Notes: generated by a model not told the origin, from the letters alone. 64,000 nt of DNA from Phytoseiulus persimilis (GCA_037576195.1 JAQZDE010000041.1:1-64000), one strand, 5' to 3'; positions 37,100-50,300 are shown, counted from the first letter of the stretch. Numbers and translations: made by a program.

Positions 37100-40000
37100 C
37101 ACAAGGAATAAGCAGAGCCTCTCCTAGTTTCATGTGCCCGACGAAGAGGAACTAAATGCCTGGTGCACACAATCGCAAAAAAGTGCGATGCGTTCCCGAG
37201 CATAGGTATTGGAGACCCGCGGAAGTCGATACGTTGGACACCAAAATTTGAATTCCCTGTCCCCCGAACGGCAACGAGAAGCATCGCTGATACCGCATGG
37301 GGTGTTGCCAGCCTTACTGTGTTTGTTCTTCTTCGAATGCCCGCCTCCGGCTTTGAAGTGAACCCGCGCGAAGGAGTAGAATATCGCCGTATGCACTAAT
37401 TTCAACTCAGCACTTCCGGACGAGACAAGCATGGCGGAACAAAATTGGGTCCGAGCAACGAGACGTATGTATGCTCCCGAGAGATGAAACGGATATTGAC
37501 GCCTCGAAAACCAGAGAATTCTCCAGAGTCTCGAAGCCCGGATGGGAAATACTTTATCGGAGCTCCTCGAGTTCATATGGAGAGTTACGAGGTCCTTTCT
37601 ACTGCCAACTAAGTCACAAGATTCCATGTATTGCATTTCTTGAAGAAAATCACCGATAACATCAATGCTTTCCATGTTCACGACTGTTCGCACATCGTTC
37701 CAAAGCATATTGAAGCATCGAATACGGCACGAAGCTTGAATTAGACGCGGGCGCTGAGGAAATTTGCGAAGTCCATCGATGTTGGAGATTCTGAATGTTT
37801 TTGCAGGCCTCCGAACGAGTAAAGTGATCGATCACCTTTCGAATTGAATTCTCATTCATCGATTCAACTGTCACGTGTTACATTTTTCGATCGGAGTCAA
37901 TACGAATCGAAGACCGCTTCGAATTCTAATGCAATAAAATACATCTAGTCAACACTCGCTTCGTCCGCAATTCGTTTCTTCACAATTGTGTAGCCTCGCT
38001 AACGCATCCTCGCCCTACCCGAGGCTGGATGAAGCCATCGTGCGAGCAAAGCGGTAACAGAGGTGATCAAGGTTTCCTTGGGGAGAATCGTGGCCGTGGT
38101 AGCCTTCCCCAAGTGAGATAGTTAGCGATAGGCTGCCGAAGTCGCAGTCTGCGGAGTATAGACTCGGAAAGATGAGGGTCAGCTTGCGTGGAAAACAAAA
38201 CGCGACAACCACTCGACAATCGAATGAAGAGTCTGTGCTTCACAGCTTGCAGCAGCGTGAATAGTTGCTCTGAAGCGATGCCTTAATGCAGAAGGGGAAA
38301 CCCTCTACATTGGAAACAGGTCTATGATCCGATAATCCAATCCAGTGTGGCAGCCTCAACATCCAATCAGTGCTTCGGAGATCAACTTGAACTATTTAAG
38401 CATTTCGCCATGGGTCAACCATTCGTGCGGGCCTACGGAATTCAGGGCGTTCTCGCTCTGCTTCCTCACGGAGAGAGTCTCGCAGCTGCTCAAGAGCCGA
38501 TTCAATGATTTTCCAGGAGACGTGCTCCTCTACCCTTGCAGAACTCCCTACCGACACTTTCATGATTTCCATCCGCCTCGCGACTGAATGATCGAACACA
38601 TGCGTAGGGAAACTCGAAAATCAACCCAAAAGAAAAATCGAATCTTTGGCCTACCGGGGTTCGAGATTTTCGCTAGAAAATCGATGACGGATGGTTCGCT
38701 TGTGACCTCGGAATCGGAGATATGATTCAATGAGACGATGAATTCGAACAGACCGGAGGAGCCGATGATTGGGAGGATGATAGGAGACTCACCGACGCTG
38801 AGATGAGGAATATGTAGAACCTCAAAGTTCAGCCTGTCTTCGATCTGATGTCGCTGAGACAGCGACTCAATGGTTGAGTTCCTTCCGAGCTGAGCAGTTA
38901 CCGTGAAGTATTTTTAGTTCGCCAGATGCTCATGCTGCTTATTCGGCTCCCGTGGTTTTTCCTCTGTGGGTCAGGGGTTCCGGTGACGACGCGACAGCAT
39001 GAACGCAACCCGCGCTGGCGGCTCGTTCCAATGCCGACTTGGACGAAGCTTCAAGCAAAATAAATATCTCTCGATGTAGGATGGAAAGAATCAAAGCTAT
39101 CCGCGAGTCGTGCTGAAGAATTCGCTGCAGTTGCCGTTGGTGCAGCTACCGTGTCCAGCCGACATGGCGGCGCCTACCGTGTTGATCAGCGACCGAAGCC
39201 AGGCGCCTGCTGTGTGCTAGCTGAACGTGGTGACGTACGAGAAGTACGCCATCGTCGTCTGCGGATCACGCAAGATGCAAGCTGGAAATCCGTTTGATGT
39301 CACAGTCTGTCTTGAGATGATGTCTTGATGAGGAGACTGCCTCCGTCTCTAATTGTTGTTAGGTCAGTTTCTCAGCCTCCGAGAGGTGGGATGTGCCACT
39401 GCGTAAATTCCGTCCGAAACTCAAGTGGCTCAGGAACCGTTCACGTCTCCTGGATGCGCTGAATCGAGCGCGCTGGAACACCGAGCTCGCTCGACAAATG
39501 GCAAAATCCCTGACTAGGATCGGTGACATCAGGTCAGCCTTTTGCGAGGAGAATACCGGATTCTTCACGAGCCGCGCTCGATACCTGAACCCGAACCATA
39601 GTAACCTGTGATTGAGCTTCAATGGTTTGGAGTCTGGTCTTCAAACTACTCCAGCCATCGGGGGCTGGTGTTGGAGTTCGGGATTCCGTTCTAGGCTCGC
39701 CACCTCGGAACAACTCTAACTCTCTGCAGCTCAACTCCGACCCCAGTCGGAGCTTCCAAGATTTCAATGAACGAAAACGCTTATAGAAGGTATGCCTTTG
39801 GCTGCTGTTCTCCAATGACGGAATCGAACATCATCGGTGACAAGCTGATTGGGTGTACACACGGTCCTTATTCGCCCCCATGGCGATGGCTTCCCTCCGT
39901 GGACCAACCCTGACGACACCTCCTACGATGGAGTTCGATTTGAGAGTTTCATCGGTGCTTGTTGTGGAAGATACATATCAATATGACGTCACGCCACTTC

Positions 40001-42304
40001 CCAGCTGTTGTCGGAATCCAGAAAATGATCGGAATGACACCAAGCCAGGGACCTCTATGGGGCTATTTTTCGCCGGATCGATCGACTAGTACGTCGTCGC
40101 CTTTGATCGCTCGGTAAACATCGTCATAGGTGAAAGTGAAACGCGGAAAGAGATGTAGCCAACGAGGACCCACAAAAAAAAACTTTGATCATCAAAACTG
40201 TGTCCAAGCCACGCTTCAAGAAGTACCCAACAGATCGCTGTCTTAACTGAGTGATCCAACGGCATGACGATGCGGGGGAATGCGAGAAGAAGCCGAAGGA
40301 AAACGGAAAGTGAGATCTTGAAGTTGCTGTGAATGATGAGCCTTCACAGAGCGATACTTCGTGTCGGATGAATCCATAACACGCATTTTGCTCGCTCAAA
40401 TCTGGTGGAAGGAAGGGTTTATTATTTCTTTTCCTTATCGGCCCACTGAGAAGCGAGCGGTCTCTTATCAGTCACGGCTGATGCTAGTGATGTCTTTCGG
40501 TGCTTCGTTCGTATGGCTTGCTCTGCTGCCTCCCGGTTCGCCTGGCTGGTCGCGAGCCGAAGGATGATCCAAGAGCAGGGAGCCAGAATGTTCAGTGATA
40601 AACAAACGTGTTCCTTATCTTTGACTGGAATTTTCGATTTCTGCTCGATACTTCGTCGGGATTCCCTTTCATCCATCATTCAAGCATCGATCCACTACTC
40701 GGAATGCATGTTTTTCGGTCGTATCACGGATCGAAACCAAGCTCTGCGATTCTGCCACCTTGCTCTCCGATTGGGAGTCGCCGGCCGAAGTTGGGCTTTC
40801 GCAGGGAAATCAAAATCGAGCATCAGAGCTCCTCCGCGGCATTCCCGGCGGTGACCGGTTGCCGTCGCTAGCGGGACCTTATTTGGTCAATATCCTTCTC
40901 TGACACTGCGAAAGTTTTGGTGCGTCAAGCTCCGTCCCTCGGAAGTACGCGTACGCTCGGGTGACGGCGAAATGACTTCAGAACGGAATCGGATACGCAG
41001 TTATGTTAGATGGGGCCTGCGTTGCTCGTTGGTGTGTCCACGCGTCATTCCATCCGTCCGTTTTGTTCGTCTGTCTATCCCCACGGCCTTGGGATTGTCG
41101 TTCGTCGTTTCGTACGTCCACGCCTAGATTTGATAACCGGCTGACCCAGCTAGCTTCTACCCTACCCGCCTGGCTGCTCAATGATATAATGAATCCGGAG
41201 GCCTTCGTTTGACAAACGGCAGTCGGCAGTGTGCAACTGTCTCAGGAGGGCATATTTTCGATGGCGTTCCGCTGCGTTAGCGGAAACTCCGAAGGACAGT
41301 GATGCTCGAGTTCTGGGCCCAAAGCGCAAGCCAGGCGCTGCATTCGTGACAACGCAGAGAACAACAACGGCAGAGTGTAGCGTTGAATACAGACACCGAC
41401 ATTAAAGGTCCCTCCTGCAGAAGCCGGTAGCTTCTTGGGTGATACCGATGAAGACACGATTGACTGTCGTTCTGTGGGGCAATGCAGTTGTAACGACCTT
41501 GGCTGCTGCATGCAAGCAGGCGAGTAGGGAGCTGACAGGCCAGACTGGCTGTCAGCCTGACTGACAGACGGCCATGCGTGAGCCGTTATGCACAAACGCA
41601 GAAGTTCTTGACCCTTCTTCTGACAAATCAGTCGGACATCCTCTTTCGTGACCACGATAGACCCGAATTCCTGAATGGTGAAAGGCACCGAACCACTAAA
41701 AAGGTGGAACTACATTCAAATCATTCAAGGGTGCGCGTGACCAGGAATAGCGCGAGCTCCTCTGAAAACCGCGCGATTCAGATTCACAATTCAGAGAATC
41801 TTCTGCATTCTTCCACAGTGGTCCAACACCTCACTCTTGACTCGCGGGGGAACAAATATCGCGGCGGCCCCTAGTCCGCAGGTCGTGATTGTCATCAGAA
41901 GTCGCCGACTACGGATCCTTCACCTTTCTGGGATAGTCATCGTCGTTGTTGATGTCGTTTTTCTTTCGCAAGGAGGGGCGATCGGAGTAATTAGGGTTCT
42001 CTGTGCGTTACGGGCCCGCATCGCATATCAGCGCATCGCTTCATCAGTCCCTGGAAGTCCCCACCACGGGACGAGAATCTACGGAATTCTCTCGTTTCGG
42101 TGCGGGGCAAAAGCTGCCCTAGCGGGCGGGCTAACTGGCGGGCGGGATCGTGGCGAGCGAGCGCGCAACAGCAAAACCGGATGGCAATCCAATCGTTGGC
42201 GGTCGGTGGCGGTCTGAACTCCCTCGCGGCAGAGCCTTCGCCGTTAGCGTCGCGATCTTCTCGGCGCACCATTTCGTTCCGGCAGCCGAAACGCTCACAC
42301 CGCA
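37100..42304. other. Five-kilobase intergenic stretch, no supported gene
   Basis: Begins with the probable tetraspanin 3' UTR. The longest frame is minus 37130-37708 (192 codons), overlapping that UTR and without recognisable domains. A minus frame at 41242-41688 (148 codons) and plus frame at 40513-40854 are also unassigned. The last 250 bases (about 42050-42304) are GC-rich with GCGGGCGGG words, fitting the promoter and 5' UTR of the next gene, whose first exon ends at 42307. Confidence 0.35.
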
Positions 42305-44114
42305 ATGGTAAGTACCCCTCTGTCAAACGTTGATTATGAATCGTTCGCCATGAAAGATTTCCACGCCATGCTCCTCCAGAGTTTGGATCCCCGCGGAACA
42401 TACGACAATGTGATAATGTACGAGCAGCGGTTCCAAGGCTGGCAGGAGTGCTGAATCTACTAACTGAACTTTGACTGATCTTAACGGATTAGATCGTTGC
42501 TTCGCAGCGGTTTGTCATTCTCCTCGTTTTTCTCGTGGCTTTCGCGGCCGCTCAGAAACGCAAGGAAGAGCCGGAGTACGACGATGACTACGATTACGAC
42601 AACGACGCTCCTGTCAAGGACACCAAGAAGGACATCAAGGACTCTAAGGCGAAGCCGTCCTCGAACACCCCATCTGCAGCCGCAGATTCGCTGAAGAACG
42701 ACGACCAAGACGGGGAGAAACCCGCGAAGAAGTTAGAGCACCCGACTTCTTTGTTCCTGAAACCCCGAAACACTCGAGTGCAGCACAAGGTGGGTAATTT
42801 CCTACGAGGATAATCCTTCATGCTGATGTATTCCATGGAACCCTTCGACTAGACTGAAAAATCCGACGCGGGACTGGAACAGTGGTGAAAATCTGCGTGA
42901 ACTCGTTCGTGCATGTCAGGTCTCGTGAAGGCTGCTGTATCGGATACTGCTCGGGAAACAGTCTTTCAATTTTGAACGCGTCAGACGCGCTGATTGTGGT
43001 TGACTGTGATGAAACGACGTCTTCGTGTTGGGTGGTAGGATCAGCTTCCTATTTCCGGCTTTTTGGTGAGCTCTGGGTCAAACCCAAAACATGAATGAGC
43101 ACAGGAACAAATGATCGTCATCCATCCCCAAACGCCTCCCTCCCCGGGTGGAGTATCATCATTACATCATCAATCCGTGCCAAATCGTTGCGTTCAACTC
43201 GGCCTCGCCGTTACAAAATGCTTTCATTCCGTAGCAATCAGAAGAAGGCACGCCTATTTCTCTTCCCTTTTGGATTTTTTGCTGAGAATTGCGCTGTGCC
43301 CACTCAACTTCAGAGTAGGATCCAGCTCTATAGTGGAAGCTCTACATTATCAAGCAGAGAAGCGTTTCCCTCTTGACTCAAAAACGAGAACTAACCACAT
43401 CATCACGGCTTGTTTGGGTACCTTCGGACCACTTCGACAAGTCAGCCCAAGGTCCCCTACTTCAACAGCGCCGTCCAGTGCCGCGATTCCAGTACAGCTC
43501 AGAGAACGTAACAGGACTGTATCCACTTGATTCGGTCACAGGTAACGCCGGCACCCGGCCAAAGGAATAAACCCACGCTGCCATCCTTCATCAAAAACCC
43601 TGCCACTGGTGCACAAGTCAGCACGACTGTGACCCCCAGGCCTCCAGGAGGACCTCGTACCGAGCGGACGACGTCAGCTCCCGTCAAGAGCAACAGTAAA
43701 ACAAACCGATCTACAACTACAACCACACAAAAACCCAAACGTGGAGGTGCGTTCATGTTGAAATATTAATATGTATGAAATATATGAACAGGCCAGATAT
43801 CTCATATAACGGCTGAGCCCGTAATGAAACGCTGCATCTGTCGCTGCTCACATCGCGATGTGATGTTAGAGATTTCGTTGTCAGTCAAGTTTGAATCAGA
43901 CTTGTCGGAATCGATCACGACCGTTGCACTCAATCGTAACTCATCGTTCTAATTCGTGATAGCGTCGAGCTCATCGTCATCAACATCAAGCAAGAAGAAC
44001 TCGCGAACCACCGAAGCTCCCGCGAAAGACGGCCGACGGTTCGGAGGTAACGCTGCCTCTAAGAGCAAATCCAGCAAAAACTCGAAATTCAACAACAAAG
44101 AGAAGGATAACTGA
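42305..44114 (+). CDS. Secreted low-complexity protein, four exons
   Basis: Exons: 42305-42307 (only the ATG, directly followed by gtaagt-like gtaagta), 42493-42789, 43542-43746, 43963-44114; all junctions GT-AG and phase-consistent, 218 residues. The start is chosen because exon 2 opens in phase 0 with a textbook signal peptide (IVASQRFVILLVFLVAFAAA, cleavage likely after AAA) that otherwise lacks a Met. The mature part is unusual: an Asp/Tyr cluster (EYDDDYDYDND), Lys- and Ser/Pro-rich segments, a Thr/Pro segment with TTTTT that could be O-glycosylated, a Ser run (SSSSSSTSS), and a basic Asn/Lys tail. There are no cysteines in it, so it is not a chitin-binding peritrophin. An extracellular matrix or secreted saliva/cuticle role is possible but only inference. 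Confidence 0.8.
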
Positions 44115-44802
44115 ATCGTGAATAGGAATGTTTGAGAAATAAGTAAACAGTACCCTCACTGACTAGATAAGAAGTTCAGCTGTTCGCTGAATGATACATT
44201 CACGGATCAACATATTTTGTATATTGTCCAAATTACGTTTCCATCGTCGAGAAGCATTGATTGTTTCCCGTACAACAGATATGGATAAAAACCCACATAA
44301 ATATGAATGTTCCCATACGTGAGTGAGAGTCTTATCTATTTGCGCGTTTCCCAACTACACTAGCGGTTGTTATCGAATAGTCATCCCAATGCACCCAGAT
44401 TTATCGTTTCCCTACATTGAACACGATCACACGACGGACACACTATTCGGAATGTGTATTTTCCTCCGGAGGATCTTGTCGCAGTTGCGCTTCCAGAAGA
44501 ATTTCTTTCTGATAGGAGACTCTTCAGGGAGAAAGCCTGTCTGTTCATTCGTCCGATGAGAACGATGAGATGGAATCCGAAAAAGTTTCTTCCTTGACGA
44601 AAGCAAACCTTTCGGATGTCAAGGAGCAACCTCTCCTTCTCAGATCGGCCAGAGGGTCATTTTCGACACTCATTCATGCTCGGCCCTTCGAGAAGTCGAG
44701 GTCGTTTCCCATGTATGGTTACCAGTAGAGAAACAATACAGTTCATCGCGGGACAGGAGCGTCCCCAGCTTCATGTGGACGGACGAGTTAGGGGGGGGGT
44801 TA

Positions 44803-44982
44803 TCATGATGATCATCGTCGCAAGCTTTTCATGACGCAATGAACGTGGTTCCCAAACCAGTGACAATGTTTCTGAGGAGGCATAGTCGATTGAATATAAT
44901 CCACCCTACCCAGCATGATCGAAGAGTTCCGGGGGAAGGGGGAACATGCTCATCCCAACCCCTCACCCTGGGAACGCCACTG
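44803..44982. repeat. Dispersed repeat, copy B (upstream of IDH3G)
   Basis: Collinear with copy A at 36275-36490: TCATCGTCGCAAG, TTCATGACGCAAT, GTTCCCAAAC, then CACCCTACCCA, TCGAAGAGTT, GGGGGAAGGGGGAACATG, and the terminus CTGGGAACGCCACTG. It is preceded by a G run (44791-44799). Divergence from copy A is large, so it is an old family. It lies less than 250 bases upstream of the IDH3G start codon. Confidence 0.6.
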
Positions 44983-45165
44983 TCGAGGGAACGAACGAGG
45001 TTCTTGTATGGATTCCGCAGGAAGCAGCGCGCACCGTACGGGTGCAACACAGAGCAGGGAAGACCTCGCAGACGTTGAGTGCAGAACATTGAAAAAAGCG
45101 CGCCAGGTTTCAAAACCGAAACCACTCGGCGTTCGAGTGTGGAACAATAACACAAGAGGGGGAAC

Positions 45166-45175
45166 CTTTCAGTGT
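45166..45175 (+). promoter_or_regulatory. Possible initiator of IDH3G
   Basis: CTTTCAGTGT matches the arthropod initiator core TCAGT, with the A (+1) at 45171. That would give a 40-base 5' UTR before the ATG at 45211. No TATA box is seen about 30 bases upstream, and no clear downstream promoter element matches at +28. The call rests on position and the short core only. Confidence 0.3.
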
Positions 45176-45210
45176 TCTGAGAGGAAGGAAATTGTCGTTC
45201 GGAGCGCAGG

Positions 45211-47364
45211 ATGTCCCTCTCGAAACAAATACTGAAGCCTGCTGTGTTGGCTAAGCGAGCTCTGGTCGCGTCTCAGGTCGTTCCAAATCGTACCGTGAGT
45301 AGAGGACACCACGGGGTCAGCGCGTGAAAATTCGCCTTCGGTTCCTTGGTCTGAAGGTCGAATGCTGTGTTGCTTCACTGTAGCTGAGCGCGGTTTTGAC
45401 TTACAGTGTTGAGAATGAATCGGAAACACGATATCCGATAAGTTTGGCACGACCCAGAACTAGGACCCTATGGGTATTAATCAGTTCGACGGTTCCACCA
45501 CTCCGGCGGAGCTGGACGTGCAACCGAGTGTGATTTGATGCAGAGAGTGCGCTAACCTAACTGCCAATTCATTGCAGATCGTTCACAGATACAATGACAA
45601 TGTCTACGTAAGGATTGCCTTTGAAACTTTTTCTACTCTCTCTGTTTACGACACTCTCCTCCCCGGAGGTCTTCGATTCTTGCTTGAAAACGCCGCTATA
45701 TTGCACCCTTGCACCCATTCCTAAAACGGATCTGTTTTGTGGGCGTAACTCCGAATAACTATGATCGCCCTTCCCGTGTGCACTGTCCTAGCTGTGGAGC
45801 AGTGGTAACGAGTGGAGCGCGGTGGATTCGCTCAAGTCTCTTCCGCTCCGACCATTTTGAACCTTACAGCATGTAGTCTATCTAGACACGCCTCTGTTGC
45901 TCCAACCACCTCTAACCAGGGAATATTCGTTATAGCACGTATCCGGAACGAGAACCGACAAGAGCAAGTATGGAGGACGCTATATGGTCACCGCTCTGCC
46001 AGGTGATGGCATCGGACCTGAGTTGATCGGTTACGTCAAGGAAGTCTTTCGGCGAGTACCATTGCTATTTGTCAACCCCAAGAATGGATTTCCCCGCTCC
46101 ATTGAGGAGACAATCGTGTTCTGGTCCTGTCCGGGCTGCTTTCCTCGGGCCCTGGTGTTTGCTAAGTGCTCGTATTTCCGATTCTTAGATATGGAGGAGT
46201 TCCTGTTGATTTCGAGGAAGTGCACCTAGACTCATCAAGAGACGACGTGGATCTCCTGGAACAAGCTATCACGGCAGTGAAGAGGAACGGAGTCGCTCTC
46301 AAGGGTAACATCGAAACCCGCCATAACGACCCGAATTGCAAATCCAGGAACGTCGAACTGCGTCTCCGGTTGGGCCTTTTCGCCAACATCGTGCACGTTA
46401 CCTCTCAGCCAGGAATTGAGACTCGTCACACAGACATCGATATAGTTCTCATTCGCCAGAATACAGGTACTCTCATTCAGAATGAATCGATCCAGAACGG
46501 TATGTCGTTCGAAAATACTCAATGAGTGGAGTCCTTGAACTGGTACTGATCTGATAAATTCTAGAGGGGGAATACTCGAGCGAAGAGCACACTTCAATCA
46601 AGGGAGTCGTCGAGTCTCTGAAGGTGATAACTCAATCAAAGAGTGACGAGATCGCTCGTTATGCTTTCGAGTGGGCGAAAAACAACGGTCGCAAGAAGGT
46701 GACCTGTGTTCATAAGGCCAATATCATGTGAGTAGCTTTATCAGCCTCATTCTGGGGCTCGATGGAACGAGTTCATCCTCTTTGGCTGTCCGAGGCAAGA
46801 AAGATCCCCAGGGCTCATGAGCCCTGCTGTTCCGAAGATGATTCCAATACTAGAGTTTGCCTTCACTTCCCCAGGAAGCTCTCGGACGGTTTGTTCCTGA
46901 GCCGCTGCACGGAGATGGCCAAGGAGTATCCCGAGCTGGAGTTCGACAACATCATCATAGACAACTGCTCCATGCAGCTCGTTTCGAACCCGAACCAGTT
47001 TGATGTCCTCCTGCTCCCGAACCTTTACGGAAACATTCTCACCAATTTGGTGTGCGGTATCACCGGCGGTCCCGGGATCGCCTCGGGTCGTAACTATGGC
47101 AAGGAGTACGCAGTTTTCGAGACCGGAACTCGGAACACCGGCAAATCGATTGCCGGGAAGAACATCGCGAACCCGATCGCCATGATGAACGCAGGAGTTG
47201 ATCTACTCTACCACCTCGGTCTGACGCACCACGCGCAAGTGATTGCCACAGCGATCGATAAGACCATCAACGTCGATAAGTTGCACACGCCCGACCTTGG
47301 GGGCCAAGCAACCACGACGGAAGTTGTACAGAACATCGTCAAGGAAGTTCAGAAGCACGCCTAG
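45211..47364 (+). CDS. IDH3G: Isocitrate dehydrogenase [NAD], gamma subunit, mitochondrial
   Basis: Regulatory subunit of the heteromeric Krebs-cycle enzyme that oxidises isocitrate to 2-oxoglutarate in the mitochondrial matrix. Exons: 45211-45294, 45578-45607, 45936-46051, 46189-46466, 46565-46727, 46875-47364; phases all fit, 386 residues. The first exon is a basic transit peptide ([20 protein letters not shown]). The core shows [34 protein letters not shown] (matches gamma rather than beta), [76 protein letters not shown] and [13 protein letters not shown]. Exon 2 is a 10-codon microexon. The intron after exon 3 starts with GC (gcgagt), not GT. The exon 3 start is inferred from frame (acceptor gttatag). 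A poly(A) signal lies at 47715-47720. Confidence 0.94.
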
Positions 47365-50300
47365 CGTAGCTCGAATCTCTGGCCAAATTTAGACTGAGCT
47401 CCTCATCAAACCTCCACGAGCAGGAGACGATCCCCTCTGAGGACTCAGCCGACGGAGCCGAGTTAAGAGCTCCGGATTGTTCACCTTGACTCGCTTGGAA
47501 ACCCCTGATGGCTTTGAGGTGGCCCATTAGTGATTAGAAATTCAACAACGGGGAGAAAAGGCGACTCTTCTAGTCCGTGACATCTCAACGCGCCCTTCCT
47601 TGTTTGAGTTAGTGCTATCGAAATCGATGGTTCCAACGTGGAGCGGAGAGAATCCGCTCCAAAGAAGTGCTCCATCTACACAACTGATTTGGGGGCTGAG
47701 GGAGGTACTATCTCAATAAAAACAAGTGTGGAAGGAATTCTTAAATTATTGAAAAAGCGGCGCCGTGTGTCTTCATTCGATCATTCTCTGATAGGACGAT
47801 TCTATCACATTCTGTGCTTCAGCCATTGGTGTTCGCTTTCTCGAAGCAATTCCGAATGAGCAGAGATCAACTCACAAATTGCAGGAGAATATTCTGCGTG
47901 GCGCTCTAAGCTATCCTGAATCATTCCTCAGGGCGAGCTGCTCTGATATTTTATTAGCTTTCCATCCATCAGATCGGAGGAGAGGCGTCCATTTTTTATC
48001 GGGTTCGTCACACCCCCCAGGTGACCTGATCGACTGCGTCCTCGGCCAGCTTGCCGAGCTCCTGCGCTCGCGAGGTCACCGGTCACAGTCGTGTCTTGGG
48101 CATCTCTCATGGATCGATGAAACAGATTCCGGACCATTTCTATGGGACTCACCCCAAGGGTATAAGGATTAGGTTCTAACTCAGGTTCTAGTCCAGGTTT
48201 CTCGAACTGGATAAAACTCCGGCATCTCTCTGACCTCTAGGGATCAGAAAGATTCTGGCAGCCGTAACGCTTCTTCATCAATAATACAGTTTTGACAATC
48301 TGTCAACTGTATCCTCGGATAAGCTCTTGTTTTTCGCTTCATCGATTTTCCCGATTCTTGTGATGTTTTGCCGCGAGCCCCTCTCGACTGGGAGTCTCAT
48401 CGGACCACCCTCGCGGGGGACTTTGAAGATCCGTTCGCCCACTGGTCCACTCATGCCGTGATACTCGATGTCCAGGTTACCGATCGATCACGACAAGTGC
48501 GGGTCTTCTCTCACCGCCCCAGAGTACAGCTACGCCATGCACGGAAGCCGGTTCGATGCCAGCTGCTCCTCCCAGAATACGTCAAGCTTCTGTCGGAGTC
48601 ATTATCACGGGACTCTTATCGGGTGAAAGTCGATCTCTTTGGAACTCTTCTACGTTTCGCCCTGGCTATTACCTCCATCGCTTGAGGAGATCGGAGAACA
48701 CGGTGTATCAATGAGGTTTGTGGCGTTGGAAGATAGTAAGTGTGTGATGCACCATGATCAGCCGTTCACGGCTCTGTTAGCTGTATCAGCCTAAATGTTC
48801 CATGTATTTCATGGAGATGATCTCAGTGAATTTCCGACATTTCCTTCCTCTGGACGCAGCACAGATACATATACGGAATCCAGACCGGGGCTCAGTCTAT
48901 TGGTGATGACTGATGCTTTGCGGACTATGCAAGAGAGAACAAGAAATATGCATGCAGCATGCAGGAAGAAAAGCAAATATGTGGGAAGATATGTGCGACA
49001 AAAGCGTGTTGTCAACTAGGGTTTTCCGTGATATCCAGAGAATATGTAGATTGCAGGCGACGAAGCCGTGCTTCTTCGGGTTATCGGAGATTCATGATCG
49101 GCGAACCAGTAAATACCGTGAGAAATTCTGCTCGACTACGCAGGACACGTTTGGCGACAATTTCATGGCCGAGAGCTCCCCGGCGACCACTGGCGGCAGA
49201 TCGTTTCTAGCTCACCCCTCGAAGGGAGTCTCGCATTCACACAGCTCGACGTAGCCAGCGTTTCCGCGCGATACGTTTCCGGATTCGGTGGACTTCGGTC
49301 GCAGGTTCGGAAGGAGGAGTCCTCTTGGTTTCCAACCGGATCTTGCCACAAGCCTTTTGGAGGCCTCCTGTGACAATCCGTGGTCTCGGGGGCACTGAGT
49401 ACTGTCACAAATGGACTCCCGACAATACAGATCGCTGTAACGTCGTTTTCATCCAAGTCATTGCACTCGAGACTTTGATTATAGTACTGCCCCTGTGAGT
49501 GACTATCACTTCCGGTAGCAATGCTTGATCGACGTTCTCTTCGAGACAGGCGATGCGAGACGGAGCTTTTAGGCTTGCATCATGTTCGCCGTGGGGTGAT
49601 CGACTTCGAGGAAGACGGATCTCTTCCCCTAAACGTTGGAGAGCGTAAGCGACGCATGTTGCGTGGGTGGTGCGTGGGAAGAGTTCTTCCAGACTGCTGG
49701 CTGCTGTTTTTTCATATAGCGAGCAGCGTCTGTTGCGAGGACGAGTGCACGGTCTTAGTGCATTCAAGATCGATGCAGAGCCTCCCTTGATGTGTAGTCC
49801 CTGCTGGACTCTTTCGGGGCATCATCGGACACGCTACACACGGCAGTGTGCGCAACCATGAACGCTTTGCACACATCCGACCTGCGCTCAGTACTTGCTG
49901 TTGTTTTCCTGTAGTCGAACTTCGTTTAGTCTCATGTCGCATCAGGGACTCTTCATGGATCTTGATCTTCAAATGTTGTGGGATCGTAGGGAAGCTCATT
50001 TTGGAGCATTTCGCGAGAAAAGAAAGATTTAGAGATGGAGGAACAACCAAGATCTCTCGATTGCACCTCATTCCGCATTCCCTACGCTGCACGAGCGTAG
50101 GCTAACAACAACAGCAGACGAAGAAGCGTACTTCTGTCGAAAGTGTCCATCGAGATTAAGATGAACAGCTTTGCGAATGACCGTCAATGCGACAAGTAGT
50201 GCTAGTCAGTACGTAGTGAAAGCGCTATCTGTTCGTTCTCCACACGAGTTCTCAGTCCTCGAGTCGACCCACCTCCCAAATCTGTACACCTGACCGATAC

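Larger units (their letters stand above)
44115..45210. other. Intergenic stretch containing dispersed repeat copy B
   Basis: Holds the 3' end of the secreted-protein gene (AATAAG near 44139), a dispersed repeat at 44803-44982 and the short promoter region of IDH3G. No gene is supported; plus and minus frames of 60-108 codons overlap one another. Confidence 0.4.

Noticed and set aside
37130-37708. 192-codon open frame on the minus strand
   Set aside because: Overlaps the probable tetraspanin 3' UTR, shows no domain and no supporting splice pattern; chance frames of this size occur at this base composition.
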